Shown: one piece after another, positions 19,867 to 30,334 of the stretch | Layout of the letters: the number at the start of each line of letters is the position of its first letter | Numbering within the stretch: position 1 is the stretch's first letter | From: Amanita rubescens | Taxonomy: Eukaryota; Basidiomycota; Agaricomycetes; Agaricales; Amanitaceae | DNA: 35,334 nucleotides | Direction: 5' to 3' | Assembly: GCA_015039365.1 (NCBI GenBank) | Contig: WION01000543.1 | Span: 1 to 35,334, forward strand | Position numbers and translations under genes: made by a program | Notes under the pieces: generated by a model | Seen by the model: the letters and a program-made list of their open reading frames with translations, nothing else | Database searches by the model: none | What the model was told of the DNA's origin: nothing

Positions 19867-22340
19867 ATGGCCATGTACTCTATTCTTACTCCTTCAACAC
19901 TCTCTATGTTTCCTCAGAGGGATCTCCTCATTGGCGACCTTAGGACCGGTCCACACAGCCGTGGCAATTATCACCTACCTCAAAACGTATCCCCTTTTCT
20001 GAATCCGGCTCCCTCGTCGACCACACTACCACGTTCCCCAACTCGTCAAAGCAAAAGCATGCAAAATCTCTCTTTGTCTGTCGTCTCTCTTTTATTTAAC
20101 AAAAATTCCGGTCAATCGAGGCCTGGCACCGCTTCATCCATTAAAGATGAAAATTCTATAAATTTATTCGGTGACCCAAGTTCTCGAGACGAGAACCTCT
20201 CACCACGTAAGTCCTCCTTACGCCCAATTGCATGACATCCCACGTATCTCTATTCCACAATGCAGCACCTAGCCGGTCGGAGAAGCGCAGACATCATCGC
20301 ACGCGCTCATCGTCCACCGGTATCGATAACAGCGCAAAGACTCTGCCACCACCTCTGAACCTTTCCAGTATCAGCCGGTCTTCATCTCCATCAGCTCAGC
20401 CACAACCTCCGTTCCGAGGCAAGGCTAACTACCACCACTTCAGCAATCCATCCCAATCAATGTTGTATGATGACGGGCGCAGGCGGATCTCCCCGATACC
20501 TGTCCTAGAAATAACAACTGATACAGATGCGGTGTATGACGTTGAGGACGCCTGCTCTGCCGTTAGCAGCATCTACTTTGCTGATGATCCAGACGAGAAA
20601 CCATTAAAGAAATCGAACAAATCCGTTTCCCCAGATGATGATGAGCCAATCACGCCACCAATTTTCAACTACATGTTTGGTCCCGTGCTAGACATCAGCG
20701 CTGCGAATCGAATCACGGAAGCCGAAGAGAGCAAAGCAGAAGACGATGAAGACGATTTCCCGACGTATCGGAAATCATCCTTGGGGAACGATGAGAAGCT
20801 ATTACGTACCCTGGGCGAGCTGCCATCCTCGCGGCATAAAAGACGCTCTTCTTCCATTGTGTTCAGACCGCCGCCTTCCTGCCGATCTTCTGTTTGTACC
20901 TCAATTGAATCACCATCTGATATCAGCTGGGCATTGCCTGAAGTACCGAGTCTTTCGCCCTTATCAACTGCCTTCAGCCCGCTATCATCACCGCCTCCTC
21001 CTTCTCAGTCGAACGAATATGAACCTCCAAAGCGTAAACACCGCTCTTCAGCCTTCCGAAGTGTAGATTTGCTGCCGACGTTCCTGAAGTCGACGGGGCA
21101 TAACCACCCCCGTAATTCATTGTTTCGGTCATCCTCGGTCTCATATTCGACGGTTCTCGCGTCATCAGCTCCTGTCCCACAACCCCAGGACCCTAGCATT
21201 CCTCCCGGTTTGGATGTCATGGGGAGCAGTACAGCAAAGCTCAAAGAAAGGAAGGAGCACCGAGAGTCTGTTATAACGCAAGATTCGTCCTTGTCCGACC
21301 TGCATCGTCTTCCTGCCTCTCTAACGAATCCTGTTGTCTTGGAGGATCCATATTCCACACATTCACTCACGTTCAATTATACTCCATCACGTTCCCACCT
21401 TGTTCAACGATCATCAACAATCACAGGACCCCTAAATTCCCATTTTGACGAACACAGAGACTCATTCTCAACCCAAATGTCCTCATTATCCGACCTTCAT
21501 CGCCTTCCAGATTCTCTGAAGGATCCAATGCGGGACGAGGCACGGACCCTCAAGTCCGCAAACCCCACGGCATTCTTAGGTCCGTCTGCATCGGCATCAT
21601 TACCCACCCCTGCCTCCGCCCCTGCTCAGGAAGTGCCAATTCTTATCATCGCTTCCCCTTCCCCGCGGCGTCACCGCCCCCTCCCCCTACTCCCTATCGA
21701 AACGTCAACGTTATCTCCTTCACAATTACCGACAAAAGCTCAAGAACAAGAAGGCACACTAGGCACAGGCACGGGCGCCGAAGAGATCATTGAACCAGGT
21801 TCTCACTCGCTCGTATCTCCCATCCTGTTTGCCCCTCCCGCTAGCGACCAAGAACCTGACGACATGGAGTCACCGTTCCGCCTTATCACTGGTTCAGCTG
21901 TTGGTACGAAAGAGAAGGACCTGGACCTATCATCTCTCTATTCTCTATCTCCATCTCCATCTCCGGCCCCATCTCTGTCTCCCAATAGCCCGAGGCGCGC
22001 GGAAGTCCGGCCCGCATTCGGAGATCTAGTATGGGGAGGTGTGACCGTGAGCAGCAAGCCTCAACCCCAGAGGAGACCGGTTGCGAATTCGTTGGACCAC
22101 CTCGATACGGATTTGATACGGAGTAAAGATCGGCTATACCCATCCCCTGCTTTTGATGCAACAAGTGCAACGCTCAGACGACCACGGACGATCAGCGCGC
22201 TTGAGGAGCGCAGGCCACCACAGCGTCATACGGTCTTTCGCACACTCAGGAGATCTAAACGAAACGGGCCCAGGACGTGGGTGGGTGAGTGGAACGTGGA
22301 CATGCCAGATGTGATTAAGCAGTTGAGAGTTCTCAAATGA
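19867..22340 (+). CDS. Ser/Pro-rich, largely disordered protein of unknown function
   Basis: Exons are 19867-20206 and 20266-22340 with one 59-base phase-1 intron (804 aa). Joining is required because the first frame stops at 20233-20235 while the second stays open for about 2 kb. The start is the first in-frame ATG after a stop at 19822; an ATG at 19873 is an alternative. The protein is rich in Ser, Pro, Arg and Thr with basic patches (SEKRRHHRTRSSS, KHRSSAFRS), a SPSPSPAPSLSP run and two copies of SLSDLHRLP (about 21289-21314 and 21481-21508). The C-terminus is more ordered and ends EWNVDMPDVIKQLRVLK. Such features suit a phosphorylated regulatory or scaffold protein, but no domain is recognised. 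It is convergent with the PPR gene, with 170 bases between the stops. Confidence 0.8.
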
Positions 22341-22510
22341 CAATAACTTATTATTATAAAGAGGAAAAGGATACCTTGTATACCACAGCTATGATCATTA
22401 ATATGTATCGTTTAGTCAAATGCAGATATCGGTAATGAATGCTGGCAGAAGTGAACGAAGGGGTTCGACGTGGTTGTCAGCGAACTACAAGGATCGTGTA
22501 CCTCGAGCTT

Positions 22511-24304
22511 TCACCTAGGCACCATCTCCGATTTCGCTTGCTCGATAACGTTGGATAGTGATCTGGGGCTCGTAACTCCGTTCAGCACCTTCGGGTCACT
22601 CACTTCTGCCCAAAGCGCACGCTGGAGCAGCCTCATCAACGGAGTAGCACTGAACCGCATGCCCGCAGGAACAGGCTCGTCATCTTCCATCATCCCAAAA
22701 GTAGGCGTGATGAACTTGTCTGTTTCCTTGTCTTTGCGCAAGCCTTTTACCCTTTTGGGCGGGGCCGAAGACGCAAGCTCCTTCTTCCCCAATACCTCGG
22801 CCCACGGAACGCCTTCTAGCATCCCCCGCCTAACGTCAAACTTGTCCCCCTTGACATACTCCAGCACCCTCTTCGCCAACCCCTCATCCACATCCATCTG
22901 CCAAGTGATCGCATGCGGAAAGACCCCCAGGAACCGATCTCCCCATCTCGATTCCCCGGGCATTCGGTGTCGTTTGATATCCCACCTGATGCGGTTCATG
23001 ATGTGTTTGAGAATGATGTAATAAGTCCGGGGAGTGACGTTTTGCTTGAGGTGCATGAAGGAGGAAATGGCCACGATGGCGGCGGCGTAATCCCTCGATC
23101 TTATGAAACATCGGAAGGTAAGGGTAAGCAGGGTCGGGTTGGGCTCGAATGGGGGCGGTGCTGGGAGCGCGGATGTCGGCGGAGGCGTTGATCCTGGTTT
23201 GGGTCGGCGAGCCCCAACCTCGGCCATCAATAGCCGAGGTTGGTCATGATACCTTTGTATCATGTCAAAGAAGAGGCGTCGGGGAGAAAGTATGATATTT
23301 GATTCATCCTTGGTTCCCCCGCGTTCTTTCACTTTCTTGTTCCTTGCTTCAGGTTTGTACATCCTACAAAGCGCATTGAACAAGCTCCCAAACGTGTACG
23401 CGTCCGGGACGACGGTTGGCTCGCTATCCCCCATCACTTTCAGGATGGCGTAGATTGAGAAGGCGTTGTATAAACTTGATTGGCGAACTTCATGTGAGAT
23501 GAGAATATTGAAAACGGCGGTACTTGGTTGGATGTCGTTGGCTCGCATAATTTCGAGAACTCGGGTAATGGTGGCCGAATCCCAGGTTTTCGTATCACGT
23601 ATGGCGGACATGATGGCTACGTAAGGAACCTGGGCATAAGTGGAATCGGAAGCGTTGGAAGTGCTAGCAATAGCTTCCTCGTATTCAGCCAGGGTTTCTA
23701 ACGCGTCTCCTAACCTGTCATTACGAACTTGCGCGTCGACCAGTTTCGCAAGTAAGAATTTGCCAGGTGTGTAATCCTCGCTTTTGGTTTCAATGAAATT
23801 CTCGATTAAATCGATGATGACTTTGCGGGGTGCCCCAAGAGTGATCATGACTTGGAGAGCTTCTTCGAGCATGGATTCACTGAAATGCGGGTCGCTGAAC
23901 ATTCCTTCAAAAATGCCCAACATCCTGACGTCCTCTGGTGACATCGTAATAATCATTGCGAGGATTTTTGCGCTCAAGCCGAGGGAAGGGATCGCCCCGC
24001 TCTTGATCATTCGCGCGCAAACGGAGGTCGCGGCCAGGAAACGTTTTTGGTTGATGAGCAACGAGATGGTCGGCTCGAATATCTTATAAGACGCATATGG
24101 CGAGCGATGGTACGCGTCTAGACGGCGGTGGACAAAAGTTTCAACTTTGTTTTCATCCGGGCCACGTGAAATGTAATCTCTGAGGGTCGACGTAAATTTG
24201 GAGATTATCGACTGGTTGCCGCTTCTCATCGAATATTGGGCACATGAGGTCCATTTCGACGATGGAAGAACACGGCAGAGAGCCGTACGAAGGGATAAGC
24301 ACAT
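22511..24304 (-). CDS. Pentatricopeptide-repeat-like protein, probably mitochondrial
   Basis: This is a single 597-aa reading frame with no intron, starting at the ATG at 24304. The N-terminus is basic with Ser and Cys and few acidic residues (MCLSLRTALCRVLPSSKW), compatible with a mitochondrial presequence. The body is built of paired helices, with PPR-like units such as ITRVLEIMRANDIQPSTAVF and VVPDAYTFGSLFNALCR, and later TLTFRCFIRSRDYAAAIVAI with VTPRTYYIILKHIM. Such proteins bind organellar RNA and act in processing, stability or translation of mitochondrial transcripts. A Pro-rich linker (PPPTSALPAPPP) interrupts the array. The lack of introns contrasts with most neighbours. The family call is fairly safe; the RNA target is unknown. 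Confidence 0.8.
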   Translation of the reverse strand: MCLSLRTALCRVLPSSKWTSCAQYSMRSGNQSIISKFTSTLRDYISRGPDENKVETFVHRRLDAYHRSPYASYKIFEPTISLLINQKRFLAATSVCARMIKSGAIPSLGLSAKILAMIITMSPEDVRMLGIFEGMFSDPHFSESMLEEALQVMITLGAPRKVIIDLIENFIETKSEDYTPGKFLLAKLVDAQVRNDRLGDALETLAEYEEAIASTSNASDSTYAQVPYVAIMSAIRDTKTWDSATITRVLEIMRANDIQPSTAVFNILISHEVRQSSLYNAFSIYAILKVMGDSEPTVVPDAYTFGSLFNALCRMYKPEARNKKVKERGGTKDESNIILSPRRLFFDMIQRYHDQPRLLMAEVGARRPKPGSTPPPTSALPAPPPFEPNPTLLTLTFRCFIRSRDYAAAIVAISSFMHLKQNVTPRTYYIILKHIMNRIRWDIKRHRMPGESRWGDRFLGVFPHAITWQMDVDEGLAKRVLEYVKGDKFDVRRGMLEGVPWAEVLGKKELASSAPPKRVKGLRKDKETDKFITPTFGMMEDDEPVPAGMRFSATPLMRLLQRALWAEVSDPKVLNGVTSPRSLSNVIEQAKSEMVPR

Positions 24305-25720
24305 CCGCTCATCGACTCATGGCGGAGAGGAGGTATTTGTTCTTGTTTGTCTGAAAAACCTGAAACTGCCAGCTTTCAATCATTCAGGGCTCAATATTCT
24401 ATTTTGTTACTAGACGAAAACGTTGTTATAGTGAAAGTCACATTAAGAAAGGAGGGTGAGAGCCAAGTAAATAGCTTTAATAAAATAACGAGGGACATTT
24501 CAGAAATATTCGCTAATCACAATAGATCGTCAGAGCACGGACCGCCATCGGCGAGTCTCAAAGAAATAGATACCAGCCAACGCCGACGTCCAGGCTCCCG
24601 CGCCCGAAAAATTGGATATAATCTCACCGACGCGTCCCTACGTCGAAGAGGCAACGCTGGGCTAGAGTTGTTGGGAATGACCTCCTCACATTTGCGCAGA
24701 CTTTAACATGTCGACCAGTCTGGGCATTTGGCCGGCGTCTAATCTTTTAATCATTGGTTTCGCTCACATGGCTCTGAGTCGGACGACATTTCCGGCGCGC
24801 CCGATGGAATGACGTTCAGTGCAATGATCGAATTCTGGCGTTCAAGTAGAACTGTGGAGGAAACAAGGGCAGGCGTCTAGATGAAGCTGTCCAAGGTTTG
24901 GCCTTTGTTTTCGTTTTGGCCACATGGGATATACGGTCCTGAGCGCTACTTAGTAAATTTGCGGACCGGGGACTGGGCTCTTCTCGTGGAGTGCTGGGCG
25001 TAAATCGGTGACAAGGCGGAATTCCTTGTGTGTGTTGTAGACCTCGTGATTTACGTTCTTCTGTGGAGTCCGGGAGCACCTGATCGGCTATCATTTCTGG
25101 AGGCAATACCTGTCCACCGTGGGTGCCGGGATGATGAATTTGATTAACATCAACCAGTTCCTCAGGGTCCCATGCTTGAGGATGGAATATTTTTCGAAAT
25201 ATCGAGCGTAGCGCATTCGGTCGATATCAACTCACGTTTGAAAGCAGGCATGCAGATGGACGGCGCCTCCTCGACTGAGTACGGTAAGTGTTTTCGTTTA
25301 TTTACGAATTCGGTGACAAGGATCTACTAGTACTGATGAATGTTGTTACGAACTTTGCTGTACAGGGAGATGGTTCGGGACATCACGTGTGCATGCCCAA
25401 CACACATTGCTACCCAGCTTTTAGCCTTTTACGCATGGATGCTTAATGAATTGAAATTGGTGGCCTGGTGGCAGCAAGGCATAGACGCGACGGTAACTCA
25501 ACACAGCTATGTTAGCCTCGGTCCGTATGTCCCAACTGACCAGAACCCTGAGGTTCTCTGTTCTTCGATCATGGACAGTGTGAAAACTAGCTGCCAAGAC
25601 TTACGTTGTATTAGGTTTCATCGACCCCAATTCGCCAATTTCTAGGCTCCCGTTTCCATGAGGTGACTGCCTAAAACCCCTCAAGCTCCATATGTTTTAA
25701 TTAATGGCAGCAGGCAGTAG
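24305..25720. other. Intergenic region between the PPR gene and the Cys-rich cluster
   Basis: An ATG-started frame at 25340-25645 (101 aa, includes MLNELKLVAWWQQGIDATVT) is open but has no recognised motif, signal peptide or splice structure. Minus-strand frames at 24816-25106 are Pro/Arg-rich and start at TTG. I do not call a gene here. Confidence 0.4.
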
Positions 25721-25728
25721 TATAAAAA
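25721..25728 (+). promoter_or_regulatory. TATA box of Cys-rich gene 1
   Basis: TATAAAAA lies 54 bases before the ATG. The same octamer precedes both other members of the trio. Confidence 0.65.
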
Positions 25729-25774
25729 CTGACGCTGTGTTAGGTTTTCTCGTGCCATCCCACCATAACTTACG

Positions 25775-26519
25775 ATGCGTCGCATTTTCGCATTCGTTTT
25801 CCTGCTAGCGACCGCCGTCATTCAAACAGGCGCTGAAGAGCTAGTCCAGGCCGAGTCCGCCACCTACCGTGTCAATAACGCTGTTGATGTCGAGGAGTCC
25901 AATGTCATTCGTGGTCTCTTAAAGGCGAAACGAGCCTGCCCAACGCACTATGGTTATTGCAGAAATACTGGGAGGTGTTGCCCCTTGGGCGGTGATTGCT
26001 GTGCAGATCGTCAGTTGTTTTAACGATCATGACCAATTGCATTCTGACTGTAGGCGCGCGATAATAGATAAATGCTGTGGCGCTGGTCTATGGTGCAGTT
26101 CGCCGGGTCGTAAGTACACAAGCGATACATGGGCCTTCTCGTCTTGACCATCCCCATAGACTGTTGTCATGATAATCAGAACAGCTGCGATCGTATTGGA
26201 TGCTGTTACAAATCCGAGAATTGTTGCAGAGGTAATTCATTAACGCTGACCAGATATATATTTACTGATTTTTTTTTTCGAAACCAAGGTGGGGCCTGTT
26301 GTCCTAGAGGGTGACGATTCTTTTCTTTTTCATCGAGAATTACTGGCTTACCGCATTGATAGCTACTACTGCGTGCGGAGACCGAATGGCAGTATTGGAT
26401 GTTGTCCCGATGGGAAGCTTTGCTACGGTTCTCCCGAGGAGGGAGCCAGCAACGGCCAAGCCGAAAAATTATCGGAGGGTGAAGTGGCCAGCAGCGAAAG
26501 TAAAAATGTGGCGGACTAG
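25775..26519 (+). CDS. Secreted Cys-Cys-rich (granulin-like) protein 1
   Basis: Proposed exons are 25775-26013, 26054-26109, 26160-26231, 26289-26310 and 26363-26519 (181 aa). The signal peptide is MRRIFAFVFLLATAVIQTGA. A propeptide ends IRGLLKAKR, a Kex2-type site, just before ACPTHYGYC. The mature part has repeated Cys pairs (RCCPLGGDCCADR, KCCGAG, HCCHDNQNSC, GCCYKSENCC, ACCPRG) and a final exon with YYCVRRPNGSIGCCPDGKLC. The tail is rich in Glu and Ser and has no membrane anchor. The last intron (52 bases, phase 2) matches both paralogues in position and length. The first intron uses a weak GTTGTT donor, chosen because it alone keeps the frame. Only 22 bases form exon 4. It is probably extracellular with many disulphides; the role is unknown. 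Confidence 0.65.
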
Positions 26520-28028
26520 GACGGATGACCATGTGAACATGAACTTAAATGTCTTTGATTTGTTTGCGGGAAATTTACTGTTACGAACTTTTAGCAATAG
26601 TGCCATGTATGGTCAGCAACAGAAACATCTTGATATTTTGACGTAATGCGCGGAAAGCCATCTTCGGGTAGTATACAATATGTTCCGTCAGGTCAAGAAA
26701 TTAGTTGAACGCAAACTATGGAAAGCCGAATTACAACTGGCATCGATATACACCGCCATCATTAGTGGCATCATTCGCCAATCATAGTAGCATATGTGTT
26801 TTTCTTACCGCCATTGACAGGAATCTCAATTGGCAGCTGACAGGTGGCGTGAATTCTCGAAACACGGGAACAGCGCCGAGGGCTTAGGGTTGCGTCTACT
26901 ACTCCTAGCATTCGAGATAATCATCTCAGCAGTTCCCGCAATTATTACTGATTTTCGAAATTAAACCTGCCCGTGGGTCATATGATGATTACGGCGCTAT
27001 AGCTAGTTGAATTTTAACGGTGGGTTAAGACAAGTCGTACTGGCTACGAGCCAGTGCCTATGATTCACTGTGCGGGAATGCTTGGAGTCTTTTTGAAATG
27101 GCTGGCCACGACGCCAAGATGTAGCAAAGCCTCGAGGCTGTCGAGTGGCTATGTTTATGATGCCTATATAGCCTCGCCAAGGCTAACCTAAGCTACATGT
27201 TTTAGTTAGTGGCAACGGCTAGTCACCTACCGCACCACGTCCATGTGTTAAGGAGTTGAGTCGCTCGAGACCTCTTCAGGAAAAAACGGGCCAGTTAAAA
27301 GTATTGCAGGACACCCAGTTGTATTTCTCTTGTTATTATTCACATCTCCAGTCGCGTAATCATGCTCAGCCGAGGGTAAAGGAGTCACCGACAGCCCTGA
27401 CAACATTATTCAGGGATGAAAGTAAAATTGGAGCGGTGACGGACCAGGACGCCGATTCGGAGTGGCTTTAGCTTACACTTTTTTAGACCCACTTGCTGAT
27501 GACAGCTTACTATAACGCACCTAGCTTCAGTCAAGGCGCACCATTCTTGTGACGCGTAAACATATACAGGGATAGATTAAGTTCAGTCATCCCAAGACAA
27601 CTTTTCGCTAGTATGATAAGCATCGCCCCCATTGCAGATCCTAATCACTCTAGCGCGAAACGCGCCGGGACAAAGACTTTCGTTGCGGCAACGGGTTTCC
27701 TCCTTCCTAAGTAGGTGCAATGCATTATCTTGCAATGGCTGTGCCTTTTCTTAGTTTTCCACGTCCAATCCAACTTGAACCTGTCATTTATTGAGTAAAT
27801 GGTGCTAGCGAATTAGTGCATCTTCCCTATTGATGAACATCAGGATGAACGGTGCTTCGATGAAACACTTTCGACACTCCACAATGAAGGGTCGTAGGAC
27901 TCAACATGCGTCCTTCTGACTAGACATTATTGGAAATTACGTACTTATTGGCGTAGATTCTTGGAGCATCTACTCGCCAAAGGCAGAACTAAGCTGTATT
28001 TCCTTTAATGAGCGTCACGAACGAACAG
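26520..28028. other. Intergenic region with a possible promoter relic of the Cys-rich family
   Basis: No gene is supported. At 27190-27226 the string AAGCTACATGTTTTAGTTAG and what follows resemble 25683-25720 upstream of gene 1, and CACCTACCGCACC at about 27226 resembles the leader of gene 3. No coding remnant follows, so at most this is the promoter of a lost copy. Confidence 0.35.
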
Positions 28029-28036
28029 TATAAAAA
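28029..28036 (+). promoter_or_regulatory. TATA box of Cys-rich gene 2
   Basis: TATAAAAA lies 47 bases before the ATG at 28076. The leader shares CTCTGGTTACA-like sequence and a CTACGATG start context with gene 3. Confidence 0.65.
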
Positions 28037-28075
28037 CCCACTAAGGCTCTGGTTACAACAGCCCCTCATACTACG

Positions 28076-28469
28076 ATGCTTCGCCTCGCAGCTCTAGCCT
28101 TCTTAGCTACTATCGTTAGCCAAGCGAGTGCCGACGTCTCCCTCACTTCTCCGCCTGTCCAGGCGAGAGCCATTCGCGGCCTCGTGCTGGAACGAGCTGC
28201 AGCCTGCCAGTATCCATATGGGTATTGCGATAACACTGGAGTGTGCTGTCCCTTGGGAGGTGGTTGTTGCTCAGATTACCGCTGTTGCAATAATGGGTGA
28301 GGTTTTTCCCTTACTGACGATGATAAATGGCTAACAGGGTATGGGTAGTTACTATTGCGCTGTAGCACCCGATGGCAGAATTGGCTGCTGTCCAGATGGA
28401 ACGACCTGTTATGGTGATGGGGCTGAGGAAGCGGGAACTGACACGAAGGATGCGGCGGAGCAATCGTGA
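28076..28469 (+). CDS. Secreted Cys-Cys-rich (granulin-like) protein 2
   Basis: Exons are 28076-28296 and 28349-28469 (113 aa), the shortest of the trio. The signal peptide is MLRLAALAFLATIVSQASA. The propeptide AIRGLVLERAA resembles that of gene 1, but the dibasic pair is Glu-Arg. The mature part reads CQYPYGYC, VCCPLGGGCCSDYRCC and then, after the 52-base phase-2 intron, YYCAVAPDGRIGCCPDGTTC. It ends in an acidic tail without a membrane anchor. The acceptor is the second AG in the region (28347-28348), because the first one leads to an early stop. With only the first and last exon types, this may be close to the ancestral form of the family. Function is unknown. Confidence 0.75.
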
Positions 28470-29095
28470 GGAACGTCATATTACGGTAGAATTCTTTTTG
28501 TATATGCAGAAACACCTCGTTCAATTACTTATGGTATCATCGTTAATGTTATAGCACTTTTTGATCATCTAGTTAGATCTGTCGCGACGAAAGACCAATG
28601 CCTTGGCTGTTACCCATATGTATGTAAGCTTGCCCTGTATCTTCGTAAAGGTTGTGGTTTGTGAGGGTTTCAAACGGGGTATGCTCATTGACATTGAGCG
28701 CAGAAGTATCATATGATTTTGGTTTGTTAACTATAGCGACATCTGACACTCAGAGTCTCAGCGACGTTCGCGAATCTCCGCATGAAAACTTAACGAACTC
28801 AGACTGCTATTATGGATTAGCCTCCGAAAAGCCAACTAACTTTGCAGCATGCGGTTGCAAGCGTATGCACTAGCTCAAGTGGTATTTGGGATAAATCAGG
28901 GTTAAGCTTCGTTATTCGCCTACTTTCGAGCGCTTACTGACAACTCACGGAAGTATTCACACGTGCTTTTCGTCAACGAGCAAGAAAACCTACTTGTGCC
29001 GCTCGTGTTCGCTTCAAGAACGGACCCAAAGGAATGGTCACGCTAGTGTGCGATCTATGAACCAGGCCTCATTCGTCCTAATGAGAGGACCGTCG

Positions 29096-29103
29096 TATAA
29101 AAA
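29096..29103 (+). promoter_or_regulatory. TATA box of Cys-rich gene 3
   Basis: TATAAAAA lies 67 bases before the ATG at 29163. Confidence 0.65.
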
Positions 29104-29162
29104 CACACCAGAATTCTGGTTACAGTACGTTCATTCGTACCCTTCCACCTATCGCACCTACG

Positions 29163-29865
29163 ATGCATCCCTTTGCATTTCTACTCTTCTTGCTGGCTAT
29201 CGTCTGTAGCCATGCAAACGCTGACATGTCCATGCGACATGACACTCCCTCAGTGCAGCTGAATGCCATTCCTGGCATGCTAAGGGCGCGAGCCGATGAT
29301 ACTTGCCCCTCCGGCAATAAAGATTGCGGTGCTGATGGATGTTGTCCGCTCTCGGATGGCGTATGTTGCACAGGTCAGGCCAAATGCTGTCCCACGGGTA
29401 CCACATGTTTTTCAGATCGCTGTTGTGAAACGGGTACAGTACTCTGCGGTACTAAGATCTGCTGTCTCTCGAGCAGCGTATGTTGCGGCGATCGTTGCTG
29501 TCCCACGGGTACCACGTGTTTTTCAGATCGCTGTTGTGCCACGGGTACAGAACCCTGCGGTACTAGCGGCTGCTGTCCCTCGGACGGCGTATGTTGCGGC
29601 GATCATTGCTGTCCCTCCGGTACCGTATGCTGCGGTGATACCTGCTGCCCCGCGGGCGGTGTATGTTGCCCAGGCGGTAAATGCTGTCCCTCGGGCAACA
29701 CATGTTGCTCAGATGGTAGTTGTTGCAGAGAGGGGTAAGTTTTCTTTCTTATTATTGGTAATAAATAGCTTACGCGTCTTTGATAGTTGGCACTGTGTCA
29801 AGTCGGTACTAAGTCTTGTGACTAACTGTTGCCCCGACCTCCTCCCTTGCAATATACTTCCCTAG
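29163..29865 (+). CDS. Secreted Cys-Cys-rich (granulin-like) protein 3, expanded
   Basis: Exons are 29163-29734 and 29787-29865 (216 aa). The signal peptide is MHPFAFLLFLLAIVCSHANA and the propeptide ends AIPGMLRAR before DDTC. The mature part is almost entirely Cys pairs about 4-8 residues apart (for example VCCGDHCCPSGTVCCGDTCC); I count 44 Cys after the propeptide. Two 111-base units (29385-29606) explain most of the extra length. The spacing recalls the CC-x-D-x-x-HCCPxG part of granulins, though the full granulin pattern is not met. The last exon, after a 52-base phase-2 intron, reads WHCVKSVLSL and NCCPD, a diverged form of the tail in genes 1 and 2. It is probably secreted and highly disulphide-bonded. 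Confidence 0.75.
29385..29606 (+). repeat. 111-base tandem coding repeat (two units plus a partial third)
   Basis: Unit 1 is 29385-29495 and unit 2 is 29496-29606; both begin TGCTGTCCCACGGGTACCAC and I judge them nearly 90% identical. A third unit begins at 29607 with TGCTGTCCCTCCGGTACC and diverges quickly. The period is 37 codons, so changes in number keep the frame. Confidence 0.85.
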
Positions 29866-30334
29866 TTTCGGTCCGGAAATACTCAAGGGACAGAATCCAA
29901 GGAAGCCTGTAGCGATGGAGAGGACCAGTAACCTTACGCTACAATATGTTTCAATTTGACTACCTTTTGACTTTCTTTGTATACCTCGTTGGTACGCGGA
30001 ACTATGTACATTTCGGACGTGTTTTATCAATTGTAGTTAGTGTATGCATGGGGGAATAGTCGGTTATTATGATAGTCCAAGAACTGCAATGGAATGATTT
30101 GACGAAAGCCTTCCAAAGGTTGCGGGAATCTAGTGTCCCCTTTGTACGTTCACTCGGCTTCCTCCAGGAGAGAATGATGGGCGAGAACTACGAAGGATCA
30201 GAGCAATGTGACTGAATGAAGACGTTTGCCAAAACAGTGTGGTAGGCGTCTAAACATATCCGAAAGAGGAATTGTTTGTCGAAAGAAGCAGGAATCGCCG
30301 CGTCAAACAGAACCAAACCTTGATCACTACCGCC
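29866..30334. other. Intergenic region
   Basis: No gene or strong element is seen. It should contain the end of Cys-rich gene 3 and the promoter of the LENG1-like gene. Confidence 0.4.

Noticed and set aside
20669..22343. Several minus-strand frames opposite the Ser/Pro-rich gene
   Set aside because: They are antisense shadows of a biased coding sequence and lack independent support.
25340..25645. ATG frame of 101 codons upstream of Cys-rich gene 1
   Set aside because: It has no signal peptide, domain or relation to the neighbouring family; not distinguishable from a chance frame.
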